From contig JBAPOP010000129.1 of the NCBI GenBank assembly GCA_049279675.1, positions 1 to 51,560 of the forward strand: a stretch of 51,560 nucleotides of DNA. The letters are read 5' to 3'. The position numbers and the translations under genes were made by a program. Positions 6,909 through 15,389 of this stretch are shown here, piece by piece. Numbering within the stretch: the first letter of the stretch is position 1; each line of letters begins with the position of its first letter. The DNA is from Palsa-147 sp049279675. Its GTDB lineage: Bacteria > Acidobacteriota > Terriglobia > Acidiferrales > UBA7541. The notes under the pieces are model-generated. The model made no database searches, had not been told where the DNA came from, and saw only the letters and a program-made list of their open reading frames with translations.

Positions 6909-7253
6909 TTACATCTGGCCAGCAGCTGCGATGCTATCGACGTGAATCGCACCGTCGTCCATCTTGTGGCCAGTCACCTTCACTTCCATGCCCAGATCCG
7001 CGCCCTTCACGGCATCCTGATTGTGGATGTTGAAGACGGCCTTTGTCTTGGTATCCACGAAGACGTAAGACGCGCCCTTTTCCTTCACGCACTTCTCGGC
7101 GCACGCCTTGTGATCCGCGGACATGCCCTTGGCAGCGCAATGGCTGTCACTGATCCAACCGGTCCACGTCATGGTCTTATCTTCGGCCTTCACGATGGTG
7201 ACCATCGCACAAACCATGGCGAGTACCGCAAGTACATTTACGATCTTTCTCAT
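6909..7253 (-). CDS. Small secreted protein of unknown function with cysteine motif
   Basis: 114 residues from the ATG at 7253, chosen because GGAGG lies 6 bases upstream. A start two codons earlier would abut the GGAGG, and a longer frame up to 7304 has no such signal. Residues 1-24 are a signal peptide (MRKIVNVLAVLAMVCAMVTIVKA). The mature part has TWTGWISDSHCAAKGMSADHKACAEKC, i.e. Cys residues spaced as C-x12-C-x3-C. The second half looks like a small beta domain (YVFVDTKTKAVFNIHNQDAVKGADLGMEVKVTGH). Similar short exported proteins are common in acidobacteria; no function is known to me. The cysteines could bind metal or form disulfides. Confidence 0.8.
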   Translation of the reverse strand: MRKIVNVLAVLAMVCAMVTIVKAEDKTMTWTGWISDSHCAAKGMSADHKACAEKCVKEKGASYVFVDTKTKAVFNIHNQDAVKGADLGMEVKVTGHKMDDGAIHVDSIAAAGQM

Positions 7254-7392
7254 CGACATCCTCCTCAGTTGCACTGCAACCGCCCCAGGACTGTATTCTC
7301 CCACCGGGCGGACAAACTGCCAACTAAAAGTACGCGGGCCGGCGGGGGTTGGATTTGGAAAATTTAGCGTCGGGCCGTCTTAGGACACTTAT

Positions 7393-8211
7393 TTAGGAGA
7401 CGGGGCCGACGAGAATGGCCGGGCCAGTCGCCTTCGGAACGCCGCCGGCCGGCTCAAGTGTGACGGCAAAAGCCTTTGCCGCAATGCCTGGCGGCATGGT
7501 GGCAACTAATCGCGAACCGACTCCCGGCTGGGGAGCGAGAACGCCCGCGCTGATTGGATCGCCTTTGGGAGGGACGAGCCACAGCTGAAAACTCTTGCCT
7601 GGCGGTGCAGCGGAAAGCGTATCGGAATAGAACATTTTGCCCATACGCGCGTTATAGAGGACGTGCGCGGTGGCACCCTTCATTTCTGGCGAAGGCGCGA
7701 GCGAGACGGAGATGGTGTCGTGAGCGGAAGCTAGATCGAGAAGCGCATTCACTTGCTCCGTCTGCTGCTTCAATTGCTGGAGATCGGCTTGCTGGCGCGC
7801 AATTTCGTTATTGAGGTGATTGTTGCTCACCCAGAGAAGAATAGTGGCGAGCGCGAGAGCGGCAGCCGCGGGAGCGAAGATCGCGGACCACCAATTGGCG
7901 CGCAAGCCGGTGCGTTCGGGCGCGGGACGCGAACTTTTTCGATCGGGCGCCGCTTCGGGGGCGCGGCCGGGGATGCGCTCACCGGCAGAAGCCGAAACCT
8001 GGCGCAGGAGCTTTTCCCTCACGCCGGGGGATGGCTGGGCGAGCGGCGCGGCAAACGCGAGCAGCGAAATGCGTCCGCGAGCTTCAGCGAGCTTCTGCGC
8101 GCAATCGTCGCACGTAGCGACGTGCGATTCGATCGCCGCTAGCTCGTCGCCTTCGAGAACGCCGAGGGCGTAGAGGTCGAAGAGTTCTTCGCGATTTGGG
8201 TGACCGTTCAT
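7393..8211 (-). CDS. Anti-sigma factor, RskA/anti-sigma-K type, with zinc-binding N-terminus
   Basis: 272 residues. The cytoplasmic anti-sigma domain (about 1-80) carries the HxxxCxxC zinc motif (H30, C34, C37 in ESHVATCDDCAQK). One membrane helix lies at about 105-130 (SAIFAPAAAALALATILLWV), followed by a coiled stretch (NNEIARQQADLQQLKQQ) and an extracytoplasmic RskA-type domain to the end (FQLWLVPPKGDPISAGVL). It should hold the sigma factor encoded immediately upstream until proteolysis releases it. Its ATG overlaps the sigma stop by 4 bases (ATGA), showing translational coupling. Confidence 0.93.
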   Translation of the reverse strand: MNGHPNREELFDLYALGVLEGDELAAIESHVATCDDCAQKLAEARGRISLLAFAAPLAQPSPGVREKLLRQVSASAGERIPGRAPEAAPDRKSSRPAPERTGLRANWWSAIFAPAAAALALATILLWVSNNHLNNEIARQQADLQQLKQQTEQVNALLDLASAHDTISVSLAPSPEMKGATAHVLYNARMGKMFYSDTLSAAPPGKSFQLWLVPPKGDPISAGVLAPQPGVGSRLVATMPPGIAAKAFAVTLEPAGGVPKATGPAILVGPVS

Positions 8212-8765
8212 GGCTGCAATTTCTTCTTCAATGTCTCGACGGCGGAGCGAAGCCGCGTCTTTACGGTGCCGAGCGGATCGCCGGTGCGCGCCGCGATTTC
8301 GCTGTGCGTCAAGCCTTCGAAATAAGCGAACTCGATCGCTTCCCGCTGTTCTTTGGGCAGATTACCGAGCGCGCCTTTTACTTTACCCATCATTTGTTTT
8401 TGCGCGGCTTCCGTTTCGATATTAAAGGGAAGCACGATCGCATTCTCGACCAACTCTTCGCCCTGGCCGGGATTTCTTCGCCGCAGGCGGGAGATGGCGC
8501 GATTGCGCGCGGCCACCGCGAGCCATCCCGGAACCGAGCCGCGCGCCGGATCGAATTGCGCGGCGGTGCGCCAGACTTGGAAAAAAATATCCTGCAGGAT
8601 TTCCTCGGCCGCGGCGGAATCCCGGAGGATGCGATTTAGCACGGAGCACACCAATCCCGAGTAGCGATCGTAGAGCGAGGCGAGCGCCGTCTCGTCGCGG
8701 GCGACGATTCGCTCGATCAGGGTCCAATCGGAGGACCGCTGGTCTATGCTCGATGCTGGATTCAC
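8208..8765 (-). CDS. ECF sigma factor (SigK-like)
   Basis: 185 residues, normal for extracytoplasmic-function sigma factors. Region 2 is about 25-95 (ALASLYDRYSGLVCSVLNRILRD, AEEILQDIFFQVW, VAARNRAISRLRRR) and region 4 about 125-180 (LGNLPKEQREAIEFAYFEGLTHSEIAARTGDPLGTVKTRLRSA). It directs RNA polymerase to stress or envelope promoters; the regulon is unknown. It forms a two-gene operon with the anti-sigma gene. Confidence 0.95.
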   Translation of the reverse strand: MNPASSIDQRSSDWTLIERIVARDETALASLYDRYSGLVCSVLNRILRDSAAAEEILQDIFFQVWRTAAQFDPARGSVPGWLAVAARNRAISRLRRRNPGQGEELVENAIVLPFNIETEAAQKQMMGKVKGALGNLPKEQREAIEFAYFEGLTHSEIAARTGDPLGTVKTRLRSAVETLKKKLQP

Positions 8766-9230
8766 AACTCCTCGAGCGCTTCACTTCACTTATAGGTACG
8801 CCGCCGATGGACTACGCGGATTGCGTGGCGGAGCGTGCTTGAGTCCAATTCGGCACGGAACGATTCGGAAGCGATGGGACGAATCGCGGACGAAGAGTAG
8901 CGTTTTCATGTACGTCGGTCAATTGGGGAGTAAGAATCGAGATTTGAGCAGGACTGGCGGAATCAGACTTAAGCGCTGAATCGGGGCCCGTCTAGTCTGT
9001 AAGATACTGTAAAACAAGTGGTTACATGGATGATGGGAGCTTTTTTAGGGCTGTGAGGGGTGGGGAGGCTGTCTGGCACCTGTAACTCTGTCAGTGGTTT
9101 CCGTTGACTAATGTTTTGCGGGTTGTCTAAACTCCCACACGACCGGGAGTTACACCCATTCCACGTCACAATTTGAAAGTCCCGGCTCGCGTCAGGCGCG
9201 GGTAGCGTCGCGCGAGGAGGAAATCAGAAA
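8766..9230. other. 465-bp divergent intergenic region
   Basis: Separates the leftward sigma gene from the rightward glutamate dehydrogenase gene, so it must hold both promoters. A candidate gdhA promoter (9104-9133) and a hairpin (9130-9151) are listed separately. No convincing gene or RNA family was recognised in the remainder. Confidence 0.5.
9104..9151 (+). promoter_or_regulatory. Candidate gdhA promoter with overlapping inverted repeat
   Basis: TTGACT (9104-9109), an 18-bp spacer and TAAACT (9128-9133). An inverted repeat AACTCCC-N8-GGGAGTT (9130-9151) starts inside the -10 region, where it could be an operator or the beginning of a leader hairpin. The gene starts 80 bp further on. Confidence 0.35.
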
Positions 9231-10529
9231 ATGGCGATTGCCACAAAACCGGCCCCGCAGGCAATCCCGCGCATAGCGCCGCGGGAGGATCTCAATCCGT
9301 ATCGCATCGCCCAAATTCAGTTCGATATCGCGGCGGAGCACCTGAAGCTCGACCAGGGCTTGCGGCAGATTTTGCGCTCTCCGAAGCGCGTGATGGAAGT
9401 TTCCATTCCGACGAAGATGGACAACGGCCAGGTGAAAGTATTCACCGGGTTTCGCGTCCAGCACAATATCGCGCGGGGCCCAGCGAAGGGCGGACTGAGA
9501 TACCACCCGAACGTCACGCTCGATGAAGTGCGCGCGCTGGCGATGTGGATGACGTGGAAGACGGCGACGGTGAATTTGCCGTACGGCGGCGCGAAGGGCG
9601 GAGTGATTTGCGATCCGAAACGGATGAGCAAAGGCGAACTGGAGCGCATGACGCGCCGGTTCACTTCGGAAATTTTGCCGATCATCGGGCCGGAGCGCGA
9701 CGTGCCTGCGCCGGATGTCTATACGGATTCGCAGACGATGGCCTGGATCATGGATACGTATTCCGTGATGGTGGGAGAGGCGACGCTCGGCATTGTTACG
9801 GGCAAACCGATTTCGCTCGGAGGTTCGCTTGGACGGAGTGACGCTACGGCGCGCGGATGTCTTTTCGCGGTCGAGGAAGCGTGCAAGCTGAAGAGAATCA
9901 ATTTGCGCGGCGCGACGGTAGCGATTCAGGGATTCGGCAATGCAGGGTCGGCGGCGGCGCGGCTCTTTGCGGAGAAAAAGTCGCGAATTCTGGCCATCAG
10001 CGATTCGCGCGGCGGCGTCTTCAATTCGCGCGGAATCGATCCGCTGAAGGCGATGCGATACAAAGAGCGTTCGGGAACCGTTGTAGGCATGCCGGGGACA
10101 TCGCGGATTTCGAATGACGACTTGCTGACGCTCAAGTGCGACATTCTGATTCCAGCGGCGCTTGAAAACGTGATCACGCTCAACAACGCGGAATTGATCA
10201 AGGCGCGTATCGTTGCCGAGGCTGCGAACGGCCCGACGACGCCGCATGCGGATGAAGTGCTCGCGCGCAAGGGCGTGCTGCTCGTGCCGGATATTCTCGC
10301 GAATGCGGGCGGCGTGACGGTGAGCTACTTCGAATGGGCGCAGGATCTACAGGGTTATTTCTGGTCCGAGGGCGAAGTGAACGCGCGGCTCGAAACGGTG
10401 ATCAAGAAGGCGTTCCACGAAGTGCACGAAACCACGCGGAAGCACCACACGCACATGCGCACGGGCGCTTACATTCTTTCGGTCGGGCGCGTCGCCGACG
10501 CAACTCTCGTGCGCGGCTTGTACCCATAG
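9231..10529 (+). CDS. gdhA: Glutamate dehydrogenase (Glu/Leu/Phe/Val dehydrogenase family)
   Basis: 432 residues with a strong ribosome-binding site (GAGGAGG 10 bases upstream). It interconverts glutamate and 2-oxoglutarate plus ammonia. The substrate domain has ARGPAKGGLRYHP (81-93) and catalytic Lys122 in YGGAKGG, then PAPDVYTDSQTMAWIMD. The nucleotide domain has AIQGFGNAGSAAARLF (about 223-238), a GxGxxG-type Rossmann fold of the NAD(P) group. The C-terminal third holds ILANAGGVTVSYFEWAQ. Length and motifs fit the hexameric short class. Cofactor preference cannot be fixed by eye. Confidence 0.96.
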   Translation: MAIATKPAPQAIPRIAPREDLNPYRIAQIQFDIAAEHLKLDQGLRQILRSPKRVMEVSIPTKMDNGQVKVFTGFRVQHNIARGPAKGGLRYHPNVTLDEVRALAMWMTWKTATVNLPYGGAKGGVICDPKRMSKGELERMTRRFTSEILPIIGPERDVPAPDVYTDSQTMAWIMDTYSVMVGEATLGIVTGKPISLGGSLGRSDATARGCLFAVEEACKLKRINLRGATVAIQGFGNAGSAAARLFAEKKSRILAISDSRGGVFNSRGIDPLKAMRYKERSGTVVGMPGTSRISNDDLLTLKCDILIPAALENVITLNNAELIKARIVAEAANGPTTPHADEVLARKGVLLVPDILANAGGVTVSYFEWAQDLQGYFWSEGEVNARLETVIKKAFHEVHETTRKHHTHMRTGAYILSVGRVADATLVRGLYP

Positions 10530-10576
10530 CGCGTCCGGAACTCATCGGGCCGCGATTCGCGGAAATCTTTCCGGTT

Positions 10577-10699
10577 CACTCGAATTGTCTCCACACAAAT
10601 TTGCACTTGCGTGCGAGTGAGTAAGGCGCGTACATTTTGTTTTGCCGGCTCACTCGGCGAGTTGGGTGACGCCGGCATTTGTGCCTCGCGTCGAGGCAC
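10577..10699 (+). other. Structured leader upstream of thiD
   Basis: Three nested or tandem complementary pairs precede the thiD start: CACTCG/CGAGTG (10577-10582 with 10614-10619), GCCGGC/GCCGGC (10644-10649 with 10671-10676), and a perfect 8-bp hairpin GTGCCTCG-CGT-CGAGGCAC at 10681-10699, ending 8 bases before the GTG start. It does not show the CTGAGA-type core of a TPP riboswitch, so I do not call it one. Confidence 0.4.
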
Positions 10700-10707
10700 G
10701 GGGAAAC

Positions 10708-11589
10708 GTGAACAATCAAACGCATCACACGCCGCCAATACTTCTGACGATTGCAGGATTCGATCCCTCGTGCGGGGCGGGAACGGCAGCGGACCTGAAA
10801 ACTTTCGCGGCGCACAATTGCTACGGCGTTGCGGCCATCACGGCGCTTACGGTGCAATCCACGCAGGGCGTGCGGTCCGTTCATCCCACACCCGCGCCGA
10901 CGCTGCGCGCGCAGCTCGAGGCGCTCGCGGACGATTGCACGATCGCGGCCGTGAAGATCGGCATGCTGGGGACGAAGGCGAATGCCGTTGTGGTGGCGGA
11001 GTTTCTCGACAAATACAAATTCGCGCATGTGGTCCTCGACCCCATCACGAAGCCGACGGCCGGGACTGCGGAGCTGATTGACGAGTCCGGACTGAAGTTT
11101 TTGCGCGATGAATTCATTCGCCGCGCGACGCTGATCACGCCGAACATTCCCGAAGCTGAATTTCTCGCAGGCATTCCCGTGAAAGATGTGAACGATATGA
11201 AGGCGGCCGCGCTGAAGCTGGGCGAGCAGGGCGCGAAGGCCGTGATCGTCACGGGGGGGCATCTCGAGAAGCCGACGGACGTACTTTGGGAGGGCGGCGA
11301 GGTGGTGCAACTCGCGGGCGATGCGGTGAAGAGCGAGAACACGCACGGCTCCGGCTGCACGTTTTCGTCAGCGATTGCCGCGCAGCTCGCGCTTGGGCAG
11401 CAACTTCACGAGGCCGCGATTCTGGCGAAGGCTTACGTCACGAAGGCGATCGAGAAGAGTTTCTCGATTGGCAAGGGGCATGGGCCGCTCAATCATTTCT
11501 ACCGCTTCTATCAGGAGCCGCCTTTGCGCGGCGTACACGAAGTTCCGCAGCATGGTTTGCATCCTGCCTCAGAACCCGCCACGCATTAA
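10708..11589 (+). CDS. thiD: Hydroxymethylpyrimidine/phosphomethylpyrimidine kinase
   Basis: 293 residues from the GTG at 10708, placed after GGGGA; the frame is open back to a TTG at 10642, but those codons cover the leader hairpins. It phosphorylates HMP and then HMP-phosphate in thiamine biosynthesis. Ribokinase-fold motifs: LTIAGFDPSCGAGTAADLKTF near the N-terminus (substrate site), AVKIGMLGTKANA, and the anion-hole/catalytic-Cys motif GSGCTFSSAIAAQLALG. The tail HNHFYRF-like segment (LNHFYRFYQEPPL) is usual. No other thi gene adjoins it, but a ThiF-type gene lies at 34844. Confidence 0.93.
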   Translation: MNNQTHHTPPILLTIAGFDPSCGAGTAADLKTFAAHNCYGVAAITALTVQSTQGVRSVHPTPAPTLRAQLEALADDCTIAAVKIGMLGTKANAVVVAEFLDKYKFAHVVLDPITKPTAGTAELIDESGLKFLRDEFIRRATLITPNIPEAEFLAGIPVKDVNDMKAAALKLGEQGAKAVIVTGGHLEKPTDVLWEGGEVVQLAGDAVKSENTHGSGCTFSSAIAAQLALGQQLHEAAILAKAYVTKAIEKSFSIGKGHGPLNHFYRFYQEPPLRGVHEVPQHGLHPASEPATH

Positions 11590-11800
11590 TCTGTCTGCGT
11601 CACGCACTCGTACCAACGCTATTTCACCAACTGCTCGATTATCAGTGCGCATCGGTTTTGTTGCGGGCATCGCGCGCTGCGATTGAGTCATGTACGTCAA
11701 TGTACGAAAGACGTGGAAAAACTGCCGAATTTCGATTGAAACCATTCTGTGGTTAGAGGAGTATTCTCGCCAGTCAATATCCCACGACGGAGGCAGGACG

Positions 11801-12304
11801 ATGAAACGGAACATGAAACGGAACATGAAACTGACGCTCACGCTGATCGGGCTGTTGTGCGGGGCAGGACTGCTCTTCACGATTCGCGCTCAAACGAATA
11901 TTTCTGTGAGACATATATTCACGCCCGATGCCATTCCATACGGTCCGGCGCCGGCATTCATTCCCGCGGGAGCGCAACTCGCCGTGCTCGAGGGAAACCC
12001 TGGTGGCACAAGTGGCGATTACACCGTGCGCTTGAAAATGCCTGACGGATATCGCTTCCCGCCTCATTGGCATCCTCTGCGGGAAAACGTCACTATCATC
12101 TCTGGTACGTTCAAGGTCGGAATGGGAGACCACTTCGACGAAACCAAGATGGCTACTTTCCCGGCGGGCAGTTTCGCTTATCTCGATCCCGATATGCATC
12201 ACTACGCGATGGCAAGCGGAGAAGTCGTGGTGCAGATTCACGGCGCAGCTCCGCTACAAATCAACTACATCAATCCTAACGACGATCCAAGCCGTAAGAA
12301 ATAA
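11801..12304 (+). CDS. Secreted cupin-domain protein
   Basis: 167 residues; ATG at 11801 chosen because GGAGG lies 7 bases upstream. An N-terminal signal segment (KLTLTLIGLLCGAGLLFTIRA) is followed by a single conserved beta-barrel. Metal ligands are visible as HWHPLRENVTIISGTFKVGMG and the later FPAGSFAYLDPDMHHYAM. Cupins of this exported type are mostly uncharacterised; no substrate can be given. Confidence 0.85.
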   Translation: MKRNMKRNMKLTLTLIGLLCGAGLLFTIRAQTNISVRHIFTPDAIPYGPAPAFIPAGAQLAVLEGNPGGTSGDYTVRLKMPDGYRFPPHWHPLRENVTIISGTFKVGMGDHFDETKMATFPAGSFAYLDPDMHHYAMASGEVVVQIHGAAPLQINYINPNDDPSRKK

Positions 12305-12319
12305 TTGAATGGCGGTATT

Positions 12320-12356
12320 GCGGCTAGCGACCGAGCGGCTCTCGGTGGGTAGCCGC
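12320..12356. terminator. Nested hairpin between convergent genes
   Basis: GCGGCTA (12320-12326) pairs with TAGCCGC (12350-12356), and inside it ACCGAG (12330-12335) pairs with CTCGGT (12341-12346). It sits between the ends of the cupin gene and pyrC, which converge, so it could end transcription from both sides, though there is no T-run. Confidence 0.45.
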
Positions 12357-12412
12357 CCAGCCGAAAACTTCTCGTGGATGGCCGGCCGGGTATTGTTGAG
12401 TTGATTTTGCGT

Positions 12413-13714
12413 TCAGGCGGTGGCGGCGGCTGCGGGCCTGCGATAGACGATGCGGCCGGCTACGATTGTTGCCATCGGTGCGCCGCGGAATTCGCGGCCG
12501 TCGAATGGGGTGTTGCGCGAGCGGCTGGCAGAGTCGGCGGCACTGAATGTCCATTTGTGTTCGGGAGAAAAGATTGTGATGTCGGCGGGCGAGCCGGCGG
12601 CGAGTTTTCTATCCATTCCGTTTTTTCCGATACCGAGGACGCGCGCGGGGCCTGTGGTGAAGAGTTCCACGAGGCGCATGAGAGAGATGCGTTTCGTGTG
12701 GACGAGTTCGCATAACGCTAGCGCGATGGCTGTCTCGAAGCCGGTGATGCCGAAGGGCGCGCGATCGAACTCGACATCTTTGCTCGCGGGGTGATGCGGG
12801 GCGTGGTCGGTGGCGATAGCGTCGACGGTTCCGTCGGCGAGGCCGTCGAGAAGAGCGGCGCGATCATCGCGCGAAGCTAGCGGCGGATTCATTTTGTAAG
12901 CCGTGTCGTAGACGACGTCTTCGTCGATGAGAGTGAAATGATGCGGCGTGACTTCGCAGGTGACGGCGAGGCCTTTTGCTTTTGCGGCGCGGACGTAATC
13001 GAGCGAAGCGCGAGTTGAAAGATGCGCGATGTGAAGGCGCGCGCCAGTGATCGCGGCGACTTCGACGTCGCGGCCAACGCAAATGGATTCCGACGCGGCG
13101 GGAATTCCCTTTAGTCCGAGGCGGATGGACCGCGGCCCTTCGCGCATCACGCCTCCCGCGGCGAGCGAATGATCTTCGCAGTGGTCAATCACGGGCAAGC
13201 CGAGTGAGTTGCAATATTCCATGACTTGCCGCATCAATTTCGCTGTGGCGATGGGACGGCCATCGTCGCTGACGGCGACAATTCCCGCATCCTGCATTCC
13301 AGCAATTTCCGCAAGCGCTTCGCCTTTGCTCCCGACGGAAGCTGCGCCGATGGGCCAGACGCGAGCGTGGGCAGCGGTGGCAGCGCGATCAACGATAGAG
13401 CGAGTGACGGCTGCGTTGTCGTTTACCGGCTGCGTATTCGGCATGCAACAGACGGCTGTAAATCCGCCAGCGACGGCCGCGCGCGTTCCCGTCTCGATTG
13501 TTTCGGAAATTTCCTGGCCCGGCTCGCGCAAGTGGCAGTGTAGATCGATGAAGCCGGGAGCGACGATCGAGCCGGCGGCGTTGATAATTTCGGCGTCTGG
13601 TGCGTTGATTCCGGCCGCTACGCGCACGACGCGGTCGCCGTCGATTAGCACGTCAGATATGGCGTCGGTGCGGCTTGCGGGATCGAGAATGCGACCACCT
13701 GTGATGAGAATCAT
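12413..13714 (-). CDS. pyrC: Dihydroorotase
   Basis: 433 residues. It closes carbamoyl-aspartate to dihydroorotate, the third step of pyrimidine synthesis. Class I amidohydrolase fold: zinc ligands in DLHCHLREPGQE (about 58-69), CCMPNTQPVNDN substrate loop, DHCEDHSL, HIAHLST, and the late catalytic Asp in ATDHAPHH. It overlaps pyrB by 4 bases (ATGA), so it is the last gene of pyrR-pyrB-pyrC. Confidence 0.96.
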   Translation of the reverse strand: MILITGGRILDPASRTDAISDVLIDGDRVVRVAAGINAPDAEIINAAGSIVAPGFIDLHCHLREPGQEISETIETGTRAAVAGGFTAVCCMPNTQPVNDNAAVTRSIVDRAATAAHARVWPIGAASVGSKGEALAEIAGMQDAGIVAVSDDGRPIATAKLMRQVMEYCNSLGLPVIDHCEDHSLAAGGVMREGPRSIRLGLKGIPAASESICVGRDVEVAAITGARLHIAHLSTRASLDYVRAAKAKGLAVTCEVTPHHFTLIDEDVVYDTAYKMNPPLASRDDRAALLDGLADGTVDAIATDHAPHHPASKDVEFDRAPFGITGFETAIALALCELVHTKRISLMRLVELFTTGPARVLGIGKNGMDRKLAAGSPADITIFSPEHKWTFSAADSASRSRNTPFDGREFRGAPMATIVAGRIVYRRPAAAATA

Positions 13715-14703
13715 GCCGAAGATTCCTTTGCTGGGTGGGGCGCGTCAGGCGGCGCACCGCTCACAAGATGGAAGAGGAGAGCCATGCGCACGGCGAGGCC
13801 GTTGGTGACCTGCTCGAGAATGCACGATTGCGGACCGTCGGCGACGGCCGGATCGATTTCGAGGCCGCGGATGATGGGGCCGGGATGGAGGACAATCGCA
13901 TCAGGCTTGGCGCCGCGCAGACGCTCGGAATTGAGCTGGTAGCGAAGGATGTAGTCGTCCATCGAAATGGGCGGCTCGTTGATTCGCTCGGATTGAACGC
14001 GAAGGACCATCACCACATCGGCGTCTTCCAATGCTTCTTCGATCCGCGAGACGCGCCGGATGTTTGGCGCGAGGCATTCGAGCTCTTTGGGAATCCACAT
14101 CGCCGGGCCGCAGAGAGTGAGGCGCGCGCCAAATCGCGAGAGCAGATGAATATTCGATCGCGCGACGCGGCTGTGCAGAATGTCTCCGAGAATCGTGACG
14201 TTCAGTCCTTCAAGGCGGCCTTTGCGGTCGCGAATCGTGAGCGCGTCGAGAAGAGCCTGTGTCGGGTGCTCGTGCGTGCCGTCGCCCGCATTCAGTACCG
14301 GAATTTCGAGGCGCCGGGCAATGAACTCGGGAGCTCCCGAAGCGGCGTGGCGGATAACGATTCCGTCCGGCCGCATGGCTTCGAGTGTCCAGACCGTGTC
14401 AATTAGCGATTCACCTTTTTTCAGGCTCGAGGATTCGGCCTGGAGATTCATCGTGTCCGCGCCGAGGCGCGCCGCGGCGGTAGCAAAGCTAATGCGCGTT
14501 CGCGTGGACGGCTCGAAGAAAGCGAGTGCGACGGTCTTTCCGCGAAGCGTGGCGAGTTTCTTGAGAGGATGACGCTGGAATTCCTGAAATGGCTTCGCCT
14601 GATCGAGTATGAAGGTGATTTGCTCGGCGGTTAGCGGTTCGATGCCGAGCAGATGGCGCGGACGTTGCAGCACAGGCGTTGTTGAGAGCCGGACCTCATT
14701 CAA
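13711..14703 (-). CDS. pyrB: Aspartate carbamoyltransferase catalytic subunit
   Basis: 330 residues. It joins carbamoyl phosphate and aspartate. Carbamoyl-phosphate site FEPSTRTRISFATAAARLGAD near residue 60, HEHPTQALLDALTIRD near 140, and ILGDILHSRVARSN. Coupled by 4-base overlaps to both neighbours (pyrR upstream, pyrC downstream). No pyrI regulatory subunit is present, as in other PyrR-containing operons. Confidence 0.97.
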   Translation of the reverse strand: MNEVRLSTTPVLQRPRHLLGIEPLTAEQITFILDQAKPFQEFQRHPLKKLATLRGKTVALAFFEPSTRTRISFATAAARLGADTMNLQAESSSLKKGESLIDTVWTLEAMRPDGIVIRHAASGAPEFIARRLEIPVLNAGDGTHEHPTQALLDALTIRDRKGRLEGLNVTILGDILHSRVARSNIHLLSRFGARLTLCGPAMWIPKELECLAPNIRRVSRIEEALEDADVVMVLRVQSERINEPPISMDDYILRYQLNSERLRGAKPDAIVLHPGPIIRGLEIDPAVADGPQSCILEQVTNGLAVRMALLFHLVSGAPPDAPHPAKESSA

Positions 14704-15248
14704 GCGACGCGGTCCACGAGCATCACACGCTCCTCTTTGTCAATTTCCTGCAAACGAACTTCGATAATTTCCGTGTCGCTCGTCGTGACGGTGCGGCCAA
14801 TGAAAGTGGCTTCGATCGGCAATTCGCGATGGCCGCGATCGATCAGGACGAGCATGCGAATGCTTTTCGGGCGCCCGAGATCGAACAGGCCGTTCATGGC
14901 GGCGCGGGCAGTTCGTCCTGTGTAGAGAACGTCGTCGACAAGCACGACATCGCGATCATCCACTACGAATGGTATCTCGGTGGACTGTACGACGGGCTGC
15001 GGCGCGACGGTGGAGAGATCGTCGCGATAGAGCGTGATATCGAGCGTGCCGACGGGCACATCCACGTTCGAGAATCCTTTGATAGTTTTCGCGAGGCGAT
15101 TCGCCAGCGGAACGCCGCGGCGCCGCACGCCGATCAGCACAATGTTTGACGTGCCGCCGCTCTTTTCAACGATTTCGTGCGCGAGCCGCTGCAGCGTGCG
15201 GTCAATCTCCTCCGGAGCCATCAGTTGTCTTTTTTCTTCGACGCGCAT
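14700..15248 (-). CDS. pyrR: PyrR: pyrimidine operon regulator / uracil phosphoribosyltransferase
   Basis: 182 residues. The PRPP-binding signature VLVDDVLYTGRTARAAM (about 103-119) identifies the type I phosphoribosyltransferase fold. PyrR proteins bind pyr mRNA to regulate attenuation and also have UPRTase activity. As first gene of pyrR-pyrB-pyrC it probably controls this operon, but I could not find a recognisable PyrR-binding loop in the 140 bp upstream. A second in-frame ATG lies nine codons in. Confidence 0.94.
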   Translation of the reverse strand: MRVEEKRQLMAPEEIDRTLQRLAHEIVEKSGGTSNIVLIGVRRRGVPLANRLAKTIKGFSNVDVPVGTLDITLYRDDLSTVAPQPVVQSTEIPFVVDDRDVVLVDDVLYTGRTARAAMNGLFDLGRPKSIRMLVLIDRGHRELPIEATFIGRTVTTSDTEIIEVRLQEIDKEERVMLVDRVA

Positions 15249-15389
15249 TGGCCGGACATCCTAACACACAGAACGAGACTTGAGGAACCGAGGCTTCAAC
15301 GCGGTCGTTTCATTTTGATACAAATCGCCAACTTGGCCGCGACGGCTGGAAACGGTCCAAATCTTGACCTGCATGGTAGACTCTTGCCG

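Noticed and set aside
10577..10707. TPP riboswitch before thiD
   Set aside because: Hairpins are present, but the conserved CTGAGA-type core and the partner motif are not visible.
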